Below, one piece after another: positions 9,038 to 17,184 of a DNA stretch of 64,000 bases; positions within the stretch are counted from its first letter, which is position 1; every line of letters begins with the position of its first letter. Position numbers and translations under genes: made by a program. Location: NCBI RefSeq assembly GCF_913774285.1, contig NZ_CAJYHX010000022.1:124001-188000 (forward strand), read 5' to 3'. The notes beneath the pieces were generated by a model. It saw only the letters and a list, made by a program, of their open reading frames with translations. It searched no databases and was not told the origin of the DNA. The DNA comes from an uncultured Sphingomonas sp. (GTDB lineage Bacteria > Pseudomonadota > Alphaproteobacteria > Sphingomonadales > Sphingomonadaceae).

Positions 9038-9583
9038 CGTTCTCCCATGCCCCGGCGCCCGATGGCGCCCGCGATGCCGCTGAACGGGCCGCGGTTTAAC
9101 GAATTCATCCAGTCGCCCAAGGTTCGCGTGATCGACCAGGACGGCGAAAACCTTGGCGTGATGTACACGCGCGAGGCGATGGCGCAGGCTGCCGAGGTCG
9201 GGCTCGACCTTGTCGAAGTGTCGCCCAACGCCGATCCGCCCGTCGCCAAGTTCCTCGATGTGGGCAAGTTCAAGTACGAGGCGCAGAAGAAGGCGAACCT
9301 CGCACGCAAGACCCAGAAGACGCAGGAGATCAAAGAGATCAAGATGCGTCCCAACATCGACGACCACGATTACGACGTGAAGATGCGCAACGTGCTGAAG
9401 TTCATCGGCGAAGGCGACAAGGTGAAGATCACCCTGCGCTTCCGCGGCCGTGAGCTTTCGCATGGCCAGCTCGGCATGCAACTGCTCCAGCGCGTCCAGC
9501 AGGATGCGGCGGAAGTGGCCAAGGTGGAGAGCTATCCGCGCATGGAAGGCCGTCAGATGCTGATGGTGCTTTCGCCCAAGTGA
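9035..9583 (+). CDS. infC: Translation initiation factor IF-3
   Basis: IF-3 binds the 30S subunit, keeps it apart from 50S and checks the start codon. The N-domain begins [26 protein letters not shown]; the lysine-rich linker ([22 protein letters not shown]) and the C-domain ([29 protein letters not shown]) are complete. Length is 182 residues from ATA 9035 or 178 from ATG 9047; the former is used because only it is properly spaced from the AGGAG. The stop overlaps the start of a GH16 gene. The ribosomal protein genes rpmI and rplT that often follow infC are absent here. Confidence 0.9.
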   Translation: MRSPMPRRPMAPAMPLNGPRFNEFIQSPKVRVIDQDGENLGVMYTREAMAQAAEVGLDLVEVSPNADPPVAKFLDVGKFKYEAQKKANLARKTQKTQEIKEIKMRPNIDDHDYDVKMRNVLKFIGEGDKVKITLRFRGRELSHGQLGMQLLQRVQQDAAEVAKVESYPRMEGRQMLMVLSPK

Positions 9584-10473
9584 TGCGCCGGCGGCGGTTC
9601 GCGTTTGCGGCCGCCGCCGCAGCCTGGTTCCTGCCGGCAGCGGTGGTCGCGCAGACCGCCGCCTTGCCGCCCATCCCCGCCGCTGCCGACGAATCGATCG
9701 CCGTTCCCAAGGACGCGCGACTCGTCTGGGCGGACGAGTTCGACTCGGGCCGGCTGCCTAACCCGAAGCGTTGGGCCTATGATACCGCCCGCAACCGCGA
9801 GGGCTGGTACAACCAGGAACTGCAATATTACGCCGCGAACCGGCCCGAGAATGCGCGGATCGAGAACGGCCACCTGATCATCGAGGCGCGCCGCGAGCGG
9901 CTCTCGAGCGAAGCCGATTATGGCGGTCAGGACTATAGCTCGGCCCGCCTGTTCACGCGCGGCCTCGCCAGCTGGACCTATGGCTTTATCGAGGTTCGCG
10001 CCAAGCTGGCCTGCGGCAAGGGGCTATGGCCGGCGATCTGGCTGCTCGGCACCGACGGCAGCGCCGGCTGGCCGCGCCTCGGCGAGATCGACATGATGGA
10101 GCTGGTCGGCTGGGACCCGCAGACAGTCCATGGCACCATCCACACCGGCGCCTATAACCACGCCCAGCATAGCCAGAAGGGCGCGACGACGCAGGTGCCG
10201 GACGCCTGCACCGCCTTCCATACCTATCAGCTCGACTGGACCCGCGACCGCATCCTGATCGGCGTCGACGGCCATGCCTATATGCGCTTCGACAACGACC
10301 ATAAGAGCGATCCCGCGACCTGGCCGTTCGACAAGCCGCAATATCTGCTGCTCAACGTCGCGGTCGGCGGCTGGGGCGGCATGCAGGGCATCGCTCCCGC
10401 CGCCTTTCCGTCGCGGATGGAGGTTGACTATGTCCGCGTCTGGCAGACCGCGGAGCAAACGAAGGGGCGGTGA
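9583..10473 (+). CDS. Glycoside hydrolase family 16 (beta-1,3-glucanase type)
   Basis: This 296-residue secreted enzyme hydrolyses internal beta-glucan linkages, probably laminarin-type beta-1,3. After a signal peptide (residues 1-24, ending VVAQ) comes one GH16 jelly-roll domain. The catalytic signature EIDMME supplies the nucleophile Glu168 and the acid/base Glu173. Other family marks are LVWADEFDSG, GLWPAIWLLG, TYQLDWTRDRI and MEVDYVRVWQ. No carbohydrate-binding module is attached. The ATG overlaps the infC stop (TGATG); a GTG one codon earlier is possible. It is functionally unrelated to infC, and no other polysaccharide-use gene is next to it. Confidence 0.9.
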   Translation: MRRRRFAFAAAAAAWFLPAAVVAQTAALPPIPAAADESIAVPKDARLVWADEFDSGRLPNPKRWAYDTARNREGWYNQELQYYAANRPENARIENGHLIIEARRERLSSEADYGGQDYSSARLFTRGLASWTYGFIEVRAKLACGKGLWPAIWLLGTDGSAGWPRLGEIDMMELVGWDPQTVHGTIHTGAYNHAQHSQKGATTQVPDACTAFHTYQLDWTRDRILIGVDGHAYMRFDNDHKSDPATWPFDKPQYLLLNVAVGGWGGMQGIAPAAFPSRMEVDYVRVWQTAEQTKGR

Positions 10474-10489
10474 GCGTGCCTCAGCCTTT

Positions 10490-10586
10490 CGTCATCCCCG
10501 CGAAGGCGGGGATCCATTGGCGCTGAAGCCGCAGTTCCTGCCCCCAGCGCCCTGGCAAATGGATTCCCGCCTGCGCGGGAATGACG
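10490..10586. repeat. 97-bp inverted-repeat element, copy 1
   Basis: The ends are CGTCATCCCCGCGAAGGC and its near complement, each a small hairpin, with CCTGGCAAATGGAT inside the right half. The same 97-bp layout recurs at 45765-45861. When translated, such elements give the HPREGGDP and RLRGDDE peptides often mis-annotated as protein. Confidence 0.85.
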
Positions 10587-10641
10587 ATGGAAGCTTGGTG
10601 GCGCGAGGAAGGAGTGGCAGCTTCCCCCTCCCCGCCCGTTC

Positions 10642-10959
10642 TCAATCCTCGGCGGCGATCCGCACGCGCAGGCCGTCCAGCGCATCGGTGAAGGGCAGCT
10701 GGCACGACAGGCGCGAGGTCGCGTCGCGATCGCTGGTGCTGTCGAGCAGATCGTCCTCGTCCATGCTCATCTTCGGCAGTTTGTCCGCAAATTCCGGGTC
10801 GACATGGACGTGGCAGGTCGCGCAGCTGCAGCAGCCGCCGCACAGCGCCAGCAACTCGTCGAAGCCATTGTCGCGAATCACTTCCATCACGCTGAGACCG
10901 GCCTCGCCGGTTACCGTGCGTTCGGTTCCGTCACGCGTCACGACCGTAAGCTGGGGCAT
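10642..10959 (-). CDS. 2Fe-2S ferredoxin
   Basis: This 105-residue soluble electron carrier is of the adrenodoxin/putidaredoxin type. The cluster ligands are Cys40, Cys46, Cys49 and Cys86, in the pattern C-x5-C-x2-C...C ([12 protein letters not shown] and RLSCQL). Two additional cysteines (43, 44) lie within the loop. The ATG at 10959 is chosen since AAGGAG sits six bases upstream; the ATG at 10965 abuts the ribosome site. Partner enzymes (P450, ring-hydroxylating oxygenase, ferredoxin reductase) are not adjacent, so its acceptor is unknown. The gene is divergent from the DNA glycosylase gene. Confidence 0.9.
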   Translation of the reverse strand: MPQLTVVTRDGTERTVTGEAGLSVMEVIRDNGFDELLALCGGCCSCATCHVHVDPEFADKLPKMSMDEDDLLDSTSDRDATSRLSCQLPFTDALDGLRVRIAAED

Positions 10960-11022
10960 CTGCATCTCCTTGGTTCGCCGTGTCCATGCCGGTGAACCGA
11001 GCCCGTTTCAAGGAGCCAATCC

Positions 11023-11646
11023 ATGGGCCTTACCGCCGACCAGCTGAAGGGGTCGATCGACGCATTGGCCGCGATCGAACCCGCGTTCGCCGCCGCCCTC
11101 GAACGCGCCGGATATCCCGAGCCGCGCATCCGAGAGCCCGGCTATGCGACCTTGCTCCGCACGATCGTGGGGCAACAGGTGAGCGTCGCCGCCGCGACGG
11201 CGGTGTGGAACAAGCTCGATGCCGTACTCGGCAATGCCGAAGACCCCGCGCTGCTCGCCGCGGCGAGCGACGAATTGCTGCGCAGCGCCGGCCTGTCGCG
11301 CCAGAAGATGGGCTATGCCCGCAGTCTATCCGAGCAGGTGACCAGCGGCGCGCTCGATCTCGCCACGCTGCCGCAGGACGACGAGGAAGCGATCGCCGCC
11401 CTCACCCGGATCAAGGGCATCGGGCGCTGGTCGGCGGAGATCTACCTGCTGTTCGCCGAAGGCCGGCCGGACATCTGGCCGGCGGGCGACCTGGCGGTGC
11501 AGATCGAGATCGGCCACATCCTCGGCCACCCGGAGCGGCCGAGCGAGAAGCTGACGCGCGAATGGTCCGAGGCCTGGCGCCCGCACCGCGGCGCCGCGGC
11601 GATCTTCGCCTGGCACCATTACGGGATGATCAAGAGCGCGATCTGA
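11023..11646 (+). CDS. DNA-3-methyladenine glycosylase (HhH-GPD, AlkA type)
   Basis: This 207-residue base-excision-repair enzyme removes alkylated purines. The helix-hairpin-helix LTRIKGIGRWSAEIYLLF (about 128-145) is followed by the catalytic aspartate Asp156 in AGDLA, the AlkA/MPG signature. The N-terminal YATLLRTIVGQQVSVAAA segment is also typical. There is no Ada-like N-terminal domain and no iron-sulfur loop, so it is an AlkA-like rather than an endonuclease III enzyme. AAGGAG precedes the ATG by eight bases. Confidence 0.9.
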   Translation: MGLTADQLKGSIDALAAIEPAFAAALERAGYPEPRIREPGYATLLRTIVGQQVSVAAATAVWNKLDAVLGNAEDPALLAAASDELLRSAGLSRQKMGYARSLSEQVTSGALDLATLPQDDEEAIAALTRIKGIGRWSAEIYLLFAEGRPDIWPAGDLAVQIEIGHILGHPERPSEKLTREWSEAWRPHRGAAAIFAWHHYGMIKSAI

Positions 11647-11650
11647 ACCG

Positions 11651-11697
11651 GCAAGGTTCCCCCTGAAGCAGGGAGACCCTGTAGCAACGTACCTTGC
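11651..11697. other. Nested inverted repeats in a gene-free gap
   Basis: GCAAGGT (11651-11657) pairs with ACCTTGC (11691-11697), and inside them CAGGG pairs with CCCTG (11669-11681). The cruciform lies just after the glycosylase stop. It could be a terminator without T-run or a small structured RNA. Confidence 0.35.
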
Positions 11698-11829
11698 AAG
11701 AAACGCGGCGGCCTGGGCGTGCTTAGAGCAAGTGCAGATTAGCGCTTGTTCGGGAACAGAAATCGCTTTGGGCGGCGCCCAACCTATGCGACACTGGCAA
11801 CACCTAACAAAATATGTGCGGAGAGGATC

Positions 11830-12507
11830 ATGCAGTCTGTCAACGGACTTGTTGTCGTGGCGCTCGTTTTTGCCTCGCTATCTGTGAGCGCCACACAGGC
11901 GCGGCCCGCAGCAGAGGATCCATCCGTCGCCGAACGATCACGACTGCTCGCCGAGTTCACCGACTGCGTCGCGGCGCAGAAATCCAGACAATCGGCAATT
12001 CAGACCTTTCTGCGCGCGATCCCTCGCCAGCCCTCGTTCGACGCCGCTGCGATGAAGGCGGCGGACCTCAGCTGCCTCAACAAGGCTGCGGCGCGCACGC
12101 ACAGCCGCATCGAAATGCGGTTACAACCTGAGACCTTTCGGGCAGCGCTGTACCCCTCGCTCTATCGCCGCGAGTTCGGCAACAGCGGACCCGTTGCTGG
12201 TCTCAGCGCACTGCCGCCGCTTCGCCTCTCCGACGAATTCGACGGCGACGTCGCCAGCCTGCCGGCCGATTTTGTCGCCGCCCGCCTGTTCGGTGACTGC
12301 GTCGCCCGCGACAATCCCGGCGGTGCCCACACCCTGCTGATCGCCCAGCCCACCGGAGCGGAGGAAAGCGCAGCGATAGAAAAGCTGAAACCAGCCTTCA
12401 CCGCGTGCATCAAGCAGGGGCAGACGGTGAGCCTGACACGGTCCGCCATCCGCGCGAGCGTGGGAGAGGCAATGGTCAAGCTGTCGCGGGCGGCGGCAAC
12501 GCGCTAG
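11830..12507 (+). CDS. Secreted hypothetical protein
   Basis: The 225-residue product has a signal peptide (MQSVNGLVVVALVFASLSVSA) and no domain I recognise. Four cysteines in the mature protein (TDCVAA, LSCLNK, GDCVAR, TACIKQ) are spaced so that two disulfides are likely, in keeping with a periplasmic location. The start follows GAGAGGA. Proteins of this sort, with repeated DCVA/CI motifs, are frequent in sphingomonads but functionally uncharacterised. The next gene downstream is a decayed one. Confidence 0.65.
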   Translation: MQSVNGLVVVALVFASLSVSATQARPAAEDPSVAERSRLLAEFTDCVAAQKSRQSAIQTFLRAIPRQPSFDAAAMKAADLSCLNKAAARTHSRIEMRLQPETFRAALYPSLYRREFGNSGPVAGLSALPPLRLSDEFDGDVASLPADFVAARLFGDCVARDNPGGAHTLLIAQPTGAEESAAIEKLKPAFTACIKQGQTVSLTRSAIRASVGEAMVKLSRAAATR

Positions 12508-12588
12508 GACGCGACAATTGCGAGAAGTAGAGCACTGAGCGACGGTGTAGCCGGGCTTGGGCGGGCTGCCTGCTCGCCCTCGCCTGCT

Positions 12589-13225
12589 TGACTGCACTGC
12601 TCGCAGGGAGGGAAGGCGCAGGTCGTACCGCTTGGCGGCTATTCCGGCGCCCCGCGTTCGGCAGTAGCCAAGCTAGCCGATCCCGGCTTGCCAGGTTTCG
12701 GCCACTAGACCGTTGCGATCGGGCAGCACATTCGCCTGCTCCCCGGCTATGCCAACGCGGCAAAGGCACATGTGACGGCAACAGGCGCCTACACGGTCGA
12801 AGAACACGGTGGTGCGCGGTTCCTCGATGCGTGGGCGCTCGGCTTTCTGCCGGAACGTCTCACGCGCAGCGACGGCATCTGCTTCGACTTTGGCGCGCAA
12901 TATGTCGGCGGCGCCGTCTCCGATGGCCGGCTGCGCCCAATCGGCCACGGGCAGCGGATTATCGAGAAGCCCAGGGCGCTGCCGCCACAAGGCTCTGCGA
13001 TCGGCTATGTCGGCACGGCGTGGAGCTACGCGGCGTGCCGCGACGCCAAGACAGCGGAAACCCTGGTTACGCCGCCCTCGGCGAAGACATTTGATCCGAT
13101 ATTCGCCATCGCCGCGATGAACGGGCCGGATCGGCCCAGCGGCGACGTTACGCTGGTCGGGCGGATCGACGGACGACTGACGATCGTCGTCCTAGAGGTC
13201 GGCTATTGGAGGAAGCGGGCGAGGC
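12589..13225 (+). pseudogene. Decayed secreted-protein gene
   Basis: The plus strand encodes convincing protein in pieces. A hydrophobic leader in one frame (CLLALACLTALLAG, near 12560-12610) gives way to another frame reading AQVVPLGGYSGAP, then a TAG at 12706. After it comes a longer open stretch (about 12772-13220) with segments such as GICFDFGAQYVGG and SAIGYVGTAWSYAACRDAKTAETL. No start codon with a ribosome site is present for the intact frame. At least one frameshift and one nonsense mutation therefore separate the leader from the rest. I do not recognise the family. The end is uncertain, because the frame runs on as antisense of the DUF3297 gene. Confidence 0.45.
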
Positions 13226-13257
13226 GTGCCGACATTCGGCAGCCTCGCAAGCTGGGC

Positions 13258-13545
13258 TCAGCCCTCGGCGCCGTCCTCGCCCTTCGCCTCTTCCGCAGCC
13301 GCCTCGCCGCCGCTCTGGAACCAGGCCTCGACCGGGCCGACCAGCTTGATCGTCAGCGGGTTGCCCTTGCGGTCGGTCTTCTTGCCGAGCGCGACCCGCA
13401 CCCAGCCTTCGGAGATGCAGTACTCTTCGACATCGCGGCGCTCGACGCCCTTGAACTTGATGCCGACGCCGCGCTCCAGCAGTTCGCGGGTGAAATAGGG
13501 GCTGCTCGGGTTGACCGACAGACGATCGGGAGGGGTATCGCTCAT
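13258..13545 (-). CDS. DUF3297 family protein
   Basis: This 95-residue small protein matches the DUF3297 pattern from its first residues (SDTPPDRLSVNPSSPYF, LLERGVGIKFKGVER, EYCISEGWVRVALGK). The family is common in alpha- and gammaproteobacteria and has no known role. The C-terminal tail (EAAAEEAKGEDGAEG) is acidic and likely disordered. It lies 15 bases downstream of the FAD oxidoreductase stop on the same strand, so the two may be cotranscribed in the order oxidoreductase then DUF3297. Confidence 0.85.
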   Translation of the reverse strand: MSDTPPDRLSVNPSSPYFTRELLERGVGIKFKGVERRDVEEYCISEGWVRVALGKKTDRKGNPLTIKLVGPVEAWFQSGGEAAAEEAKGEDGAEG

Positions 13546-13560
13546 GCGCGGCTCATGCCG

Positions 13561-15201
13561 TCATTCGGCCGCGGGTTCAAGATAGCGGTGGATGGCCGAG
13601 ACCACCACCGATCCCTCGCCCACCCCCGAGGCGACGCGCTTCACCGATCCCGCGCGCACATCGCCCACCGCGAACACGCCGGGCGCGGTCGAGCAGAAGA
13701 AGGTCTCGCCGCTGCCCGTCTGCACGAAGCCGCGCGTGTCGAGATCGACACAGCCCTCCAGCCAGTTCGTGTTGGGCACCGCGCCGATCATCACGAACAG
13801 CGCGCCCACCGCACGGCGCTCCACGGCACCGGTCCGGCGATCGGTCCACGCCAGACCGGTTAGTGCATGCTCGCCTTCGAGCGCGGTGACTTCGGTGAAG
13901 GGGTGCAGCGTGATCCGGTCCGAAGCCTCGATCCGATCGATCAGATAGCGCGACATGGTCGCGGCCAGTCCGGGACCGCGCACCAGCACGTGGACGTGCG
14001 CCGCATGGCCCGCGAGGAACACCGCCGCCTGCCCCGCGGAGTTGCCGCCGCCGACCACCACCACCTCGGAGCCCGCGCACAGCCCGGCTTCCATCGCGGT
14101 GGCGGCGTAGTAGATGCCGTTGCCCTCCAGCGCGGCGTAGCGCGGCAGGTCGAGCTTGCGGTAGCGCGCACCCGTCGCCACCACCACCGCGCGGGCCTGG
14201 AGCGTCGCGCCGTCGTCGAGGTGGAGCCGCAGCGGCCGCTCCTCGCATTCGATCCGCACCACCGAGCGCGAGACGAGCAGCCGCGCACCGAACTTCTGTG
14301 CCTGCACCTGCGCGCGCCCCGCCAGCGCCTGGCCCGAAATGCCGGTGGGAAAGCCGAGGTAATTCTCGATTTTCGAGCTGGTCCCTGCCTGGCCGCCGGG
14401 CGCCACCGCCTCAATCACGATCGTGTCGAGCCCTTCGGACGCTGCATAGACCGCCGCCGCCAGTCCTGCGGGGCCCGCGCCGACGACGGCAACGTCATGG
14501 ACATGCTCCGGATCGAGGGCGGTGGCGAGGCCCAGCGCATCGGCCAGCGCGGCGTTGCTCGGGTTGCGGAGCACACGGCCCTCCAGCACTACCACGGGGA
14601 GATCGTCCTCGGTCAGCGCCAGGCATTCCAGAAATCCAGCAGCGTCAGGATCGGTATCGGTGTCGATCCGCCGGTGTGGCATCGCGTTGCGGGTGAGGAA
14701 GGTCTCGATCCGCCCCATGTCCGCGCCGTGCCCCGGCCCGGCCAGCGCCACGCCTGCGTCGCTGTGGCGGAGCAGACCGACCCGGCGCAGGATGAAGGCG
14801 CGCATCACGATCTCGCCGATATCGGGCTCCGCCGCCATCATCCGGCGGAACGCCCCGCGGTCGATCCGCACCACGCGCGTGCCGGGCAGCGCGCGGGCGC
14901 TCACCAGGATCTTGCGGTCGTTGAACAGGTCCAGCTCGCCGGTGAACTGGCCGGTCTCATTAACGTGGAAGACATGCTCCGCGCCCTCGCTGTCGGTATC
15001 GACGATCGCAATGCCGCCGGACAGGCACAGGAAGAAATCCACGCTGTGATCGCCGCGGCGATACAGCATCGCGCCCTCCGCCACCGCTTCCTCGATGCCG
15101 AAGGCAGCGACCCGCGCGATCATCTCGGCGGTCAGGACCGGGAAGGTCTGGGCGGATCGCGCATAGGGATCGGCCGGGTCGAGCGATTCGGTGGTTGCCA
15201 T
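13561..15201 (-). CDS. Cyclic-nucleotide-domain / thioredoxin-reductase-like FAD oxidoreductase
   Basis: The product is 546 residues in three parts: a cNMP-binding-like domain (about 20-140, GELDLF and SARAL in place of the phosphate-binding cassette), a thioredoxin-fold segment without CxxC (about 160-225), and an FAD/NAD(P) domain from about 236 (VVGAGPAGLAAAVYA, GGQAG, VVVGGGNSAGQAA, GVFAVGDVR). The reductase redox motif CxxC is missing: the equivalent region reads YYAATAMEAGLC. It is therefore not a classical thioredoxin reductase, and a ligand-sensing flavoprotein oxidoreductase is more likely. This architecture is known in actinobacteria and proteobacteria but its electron acceptor is not settled. 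Confidence 0.85.
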   Translation of the reverse strand: MATTESLDPADPYARSAQTFPVLTAEMIARVAAFGIEEAVAEGAMLYRRGDHSVDFFLCLSGGIAIVDTDSEGAEHVFHVNETGQFTGELDLFNDRKILVSARALPGTRVVRIDRGAFRRMMAAEPDIGEIVMRAFILRRVGLLRHSDAGVALAGPGHGADMGRIETFLTRNAMPHRRIDTDTDPDAAGFLECLALTEDDLPVVVLEGRVLRNPSNAALADALGLATALDPEHVHDVAVVGAGPAGLAAAVYAASEGLDTIVIEAVAPGGQAGTSSKIENYLGFPTGISGQALAGRAQVQAQKFGARLLVSRSVVRIECEERPLRLHLDDGATLQARAVVVATGARYRKLDLPRYAALEGNGIYYAATAMEAGLCAGSEVVVVGGGNSAGQAAVFLAGHAAHVHVLVRGPGLAATMSRYLIDRIEASDRITLHPFTEVTALEGEHALTGLAWTDRRTGAVERRAVGALFVMIGAVPNTNWLEGCVDLDTRGFVQTGSGETFFCSTAPGVFAVGDVRAGSVKRVASGVGEGSVVVSAIHRYLEPAAE

Positions 15202-15267
15202 GGGCCCACTCTAGCCGGACCGCAGCGGCGCGCGAGCCATCTCAAGGGATGGTCGCGCGCCCGGGGG

Positions 15268-15633
15268 TCAGTCGCAGTAGCGGATCAGCACCGGCCGGCC
15301 GAGATAGGGGTCCCATACCCGCCGCACGTCGCAATATTCATAATAGCGATAGCGCGGATAATTGTCCCGGTACCAATAGCCGTCGGTCGGATAATAGCCG
15401 CGCTCGCGGTAGAAGCGGCGGTCATAATCGTAGCGCCGATCGTTCGAAATTGCCGCGCCGATCGCCAGGCCCGCGATGCCCGCCACCAGCGCCGCGCCCG
15501 CCGCATCGCCGCCGCGATCGCGGTAATAGTGCCGACGATAGCGCCAGTCCTGCGCCTGCGCGGGCGCCACCGCGGCCAGCAGGCTCGCGCCCGTGGCGAT
15601 GCCCAGCACCAGCTTCTTGGCCAGATGGTTCAT
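15268..15633 (-). CDS. Secreted Tyr/Arg-rich small protein
   Basis: This 121-residue protein has a signal peptide (MNHLAKKLVLGIATGASLLAAVAPAQAQ), a short Gly/Ala segment that may insert in or lean on a membrane (DAAGAALVAGIAGLAIGAAI), and a tail very rich in Tyr and Arg (RRYDYDRRFYRERGYY). Two cysteines at the end (YCDVRRVW, IRYCD) could pair. Similar short proteins with a glycine-zipper-like patch are widespread in sphingomonads and unassigned. It sits upstream of the oxidoreductase on the same strand, 66 bases away. Confidence 0.7.
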   Translation of the reverse strand: MNHLAKKLVLGIATGASLLAAVAPAQAQDWRYRRHYYRDRGGDAAGAALVAGIAGLAIGAAISNDRRYDYDRRFYRERGYYPTDGYWYRDNYPRYRYYEYCDVRRVWDPYLGRPVLIRYCD

Positions 15634-15760
15634 GTCACTCGCTCCTCACCTCAAGGCGCCCGGCGAGTCGCTCGGCGCCGATGGCCTTCCGATACAGAAT
15701 CGCGGCTTAATCGGTACGGAACCGGCTGTTCAGCCGCGGTTTAGCTGGGTAACGGGCGGC

Positions 15761-16174
15761 ATGGCCTACTGGATCCTTCGCTCCGAACCCGACGTCTATG
15801 GCTGGGATGACCTGGTGCGCGACGGCAGCACCGAATGGAACGGCGTGCGCAACTATACCGCCCGCAATTTCCTCAAGGACATGGTCCCCGGCGACCAGGC
15901 GATCTTCTACCATTCCAACATTCAGAAGGCCGCGGTCGGCATCATGGAGATCACCCGTGCCTGGCAGCCCGACGGCGACGACGACAAATGGGCAAGCGTG
16001 GAAGTGAAGGCGCTGCGTCCGCTGGCCAAGCCGGTGCCGCTGCCCGAGATCAAGGCCGAGCCGCGGCTCAAGGACCTCGAGATGGTGCGCCAGTCGCGCC
16101 TGTCGGTGACACCGGTGCGGCCGGAGGAATGGGCGGTGCTGCTGGAGATGAGCGGAACGGCACCGGATCGCTGA
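15761..16174 (+). CDS. EVE domain-containing protein
   Basis: This 137-residue single-domain protein begins MAYWILRSEPDVYGWDDL and contains WNGVRNYTARNFLKDMVPGDQAIFYHSN, the core of the PUA-like EVE/thymocyte nuclear protein 1 family. EVE domains recognise modified bases in DNA or RNA, and bacterial stand-alone members are thought to take part in RNA modification or modification-dependent defence. The ATG at 15761 gives the family's usual N-terminus; longer frames are spurious. Its 3' end overlaps by 107 bases the 3' end of the convergent secreted-protein gene. Confidence 0.9.
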   Translation: MAYWILRSEPDVYGWDDLVRDGSTEWNGVRNYTARNFLKDMVPGDQAIFYHSNIQKAAVGIMEITRAWQPDGDDDKWASVEVKALRPLAKPVPLPEIKAEPRLKDLEMVRQSRLSVTPVRPEEWAVLLEMSGTAPDR

Positions 16175-16685
16175 GGTCGATCGGCACGCGCTTCGACTTG
16201 TCGGGCTTCTTCTTGAACGCCCGGCCGACCCCCTTGCCGGCATCGCCGACCAGCTTGAAGAAATTGGTCGATTCGCCCGGCTCCTCGCAGCAACTGCCCG
16301 GGCTGATTACCTTGCCGACGCCCCGGACCAGCGTGGTTGCCGCACCGAAGATGTCGACGCCGACCTGGCATCCCCCCATTCGCGTCGCGCACGGAGCATC
16401 GGCAGCACCGAGCGCCCCGATGCCGGTCAGGTCCGGATTGCTCGGTCGCGGCCGGTCGGGCGGCCCGCGCTCCTCCGGCAGCGGCAAGCGCGGCGCATCG
16501 ACGCCCTTGCCGCACACCACGATCTGATCGCCATTGGTCTGGGCGGACGCGCAGGGATCCGCCAGCACCGACCAGCGCTGCGACCCGTCCGCCGCCTGCT
16601 GCGGGGCGTCCACCGACGCGGTGGTAGCGGGCGCAGCCGCCTGGGTCTGGGGCGAAAGGCCCATCAACAACGCGGCCAGCAACAT
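16068..16685 (-). CDS. Secreted Cys/Pro-rich hypothetical protein
   Basis: This 205-residue protein has a short signal peptide (MLLAALLMGLSPQTQAAA). The mature part contains DPCASAQTNGDQIVVCGKG, a pattern seen in many uncharacterised sphingomonad envelope proteins, and a cysteine cluster (CATRMGGC, GSCCEE). The last 35 residues (PAAPPIPPAAPVSP...) are read antisense to the EVE gene. They may be an extension produced by loss of an earlier stop. No function can be assigned. Confidence 0.6.
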   Translation of the reverse strand: MLLAALLMGLSPQTQAAAPATTASVDAPQQAADGSQRWSVLADPCASAQTNGDQIVVCGKGVDAPRLPLPEERGPPDRPRPSNPDLTGIGALGAADAPCATRMGGCQVGVDIFGAATTLVRGVGKVISPGSCCEEPGESTNFFKLVGDAGKGVGRAFKKKPDKSKRVPIDLSDPVPFRSSPAAPPIPPAAPVSPTGATGAPSRGP

Positions 16686-16778
16686 GCGATACTCTCCGGC
16701 AGGACGCGCTCCTTAGATCATGCCGGGCCGGCGAGCGGAAGCGCATTCCGCACCTTCGGCATTGCGCGAGCGCTGCGT

Positions 16779-17132
16779 TCAGGCCGCCGTCCCGTCCGCG
16801 AACTGGTCGTACGCCCGCAGCGCATCTGCCGCGTACATCAGCGCCGGGCCGCCGCCCATGTACACGCACATCGCCATCACCTCGGCGACTTCGGCGCGGC
16901 TCGCACCCATCCCGACCAGCGCCTTGGCGTGGAAGCCGATACAGCCGTCACAGCGCTGGGTGACGCCGATCGCCAGTGCGATCAGCTCCTTGGTCCTGGC
17001 GTCGACCGCCCCTTTCGCCCCGGCCGCCTTCGCCATGGCGTGGAAGCCCGCCATCGTTTCCGGCGCCAGCTTGCGCAGCTGGGCGGAATAGGCGGAAATG
17101 TCCTGCGTCAGCGCGCGATAATCCTTGGCCAT
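16779..17132 (-). CDS. Carboxymuconolactone decarboxylase / AhpD-like protein
   Basis: This 117-residue protein has the AhpD-type redox centre C-x2-C-x3-H (Cys61, Cys64, His68 in RCDGCIGFH), so it is more likely a small alkylhydroperoxidase or thiol-disulfide protein than a decarboxylase. GGGAG precedes the ATG by seven bases. It is transcribed away from the ArsR repressor gene, sharing 50 bases of intergenic DNA that contain repeated operator-like sequence. Control by that repressor is therefore likely, tying the protein to oxidative or sulfur stress. Confidence 0.85.
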   Translation of the reverse strand: MAKDYRALTQDISAYSAQLRKLAPETMAGFHAMAKAAGAKGAVDARTKELIALAIGVTQRCDGCIGFHAKALVGMGASRAEVAEVMAMCVYMGGGPALMYAADALRAYDQFADGTAA

Positions 17133-17155
17133 GGGGCAACTCCCTATTGATTCGT

Positions 17156-17184
17156 ATACTCATGAATTGATATAGTCATGGAAT
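17156..17184. promoter_or_regulatory. Operator-like repeats between the AhpD-like and ArsR genes
   Basis: ATACTCATGAAT (17156-17167) is repeated as ATAGTCATGGAAT (17172-17184), and CATGA-N10-TCATG (17161-17180) forms an inverted pair. The second repeat runs into the arsR-type start codon at 17183. A repressor bound here would block both divergent genes. Confidence 0.5.

Noticed and set aside
13867..15744. A 625-residue plus-strand protein opposite the FAD oxidoreductase
   Set aside because: Antisense to clear FAD/NAD motifs; composition is His/Arg/Asp-rich without domains.
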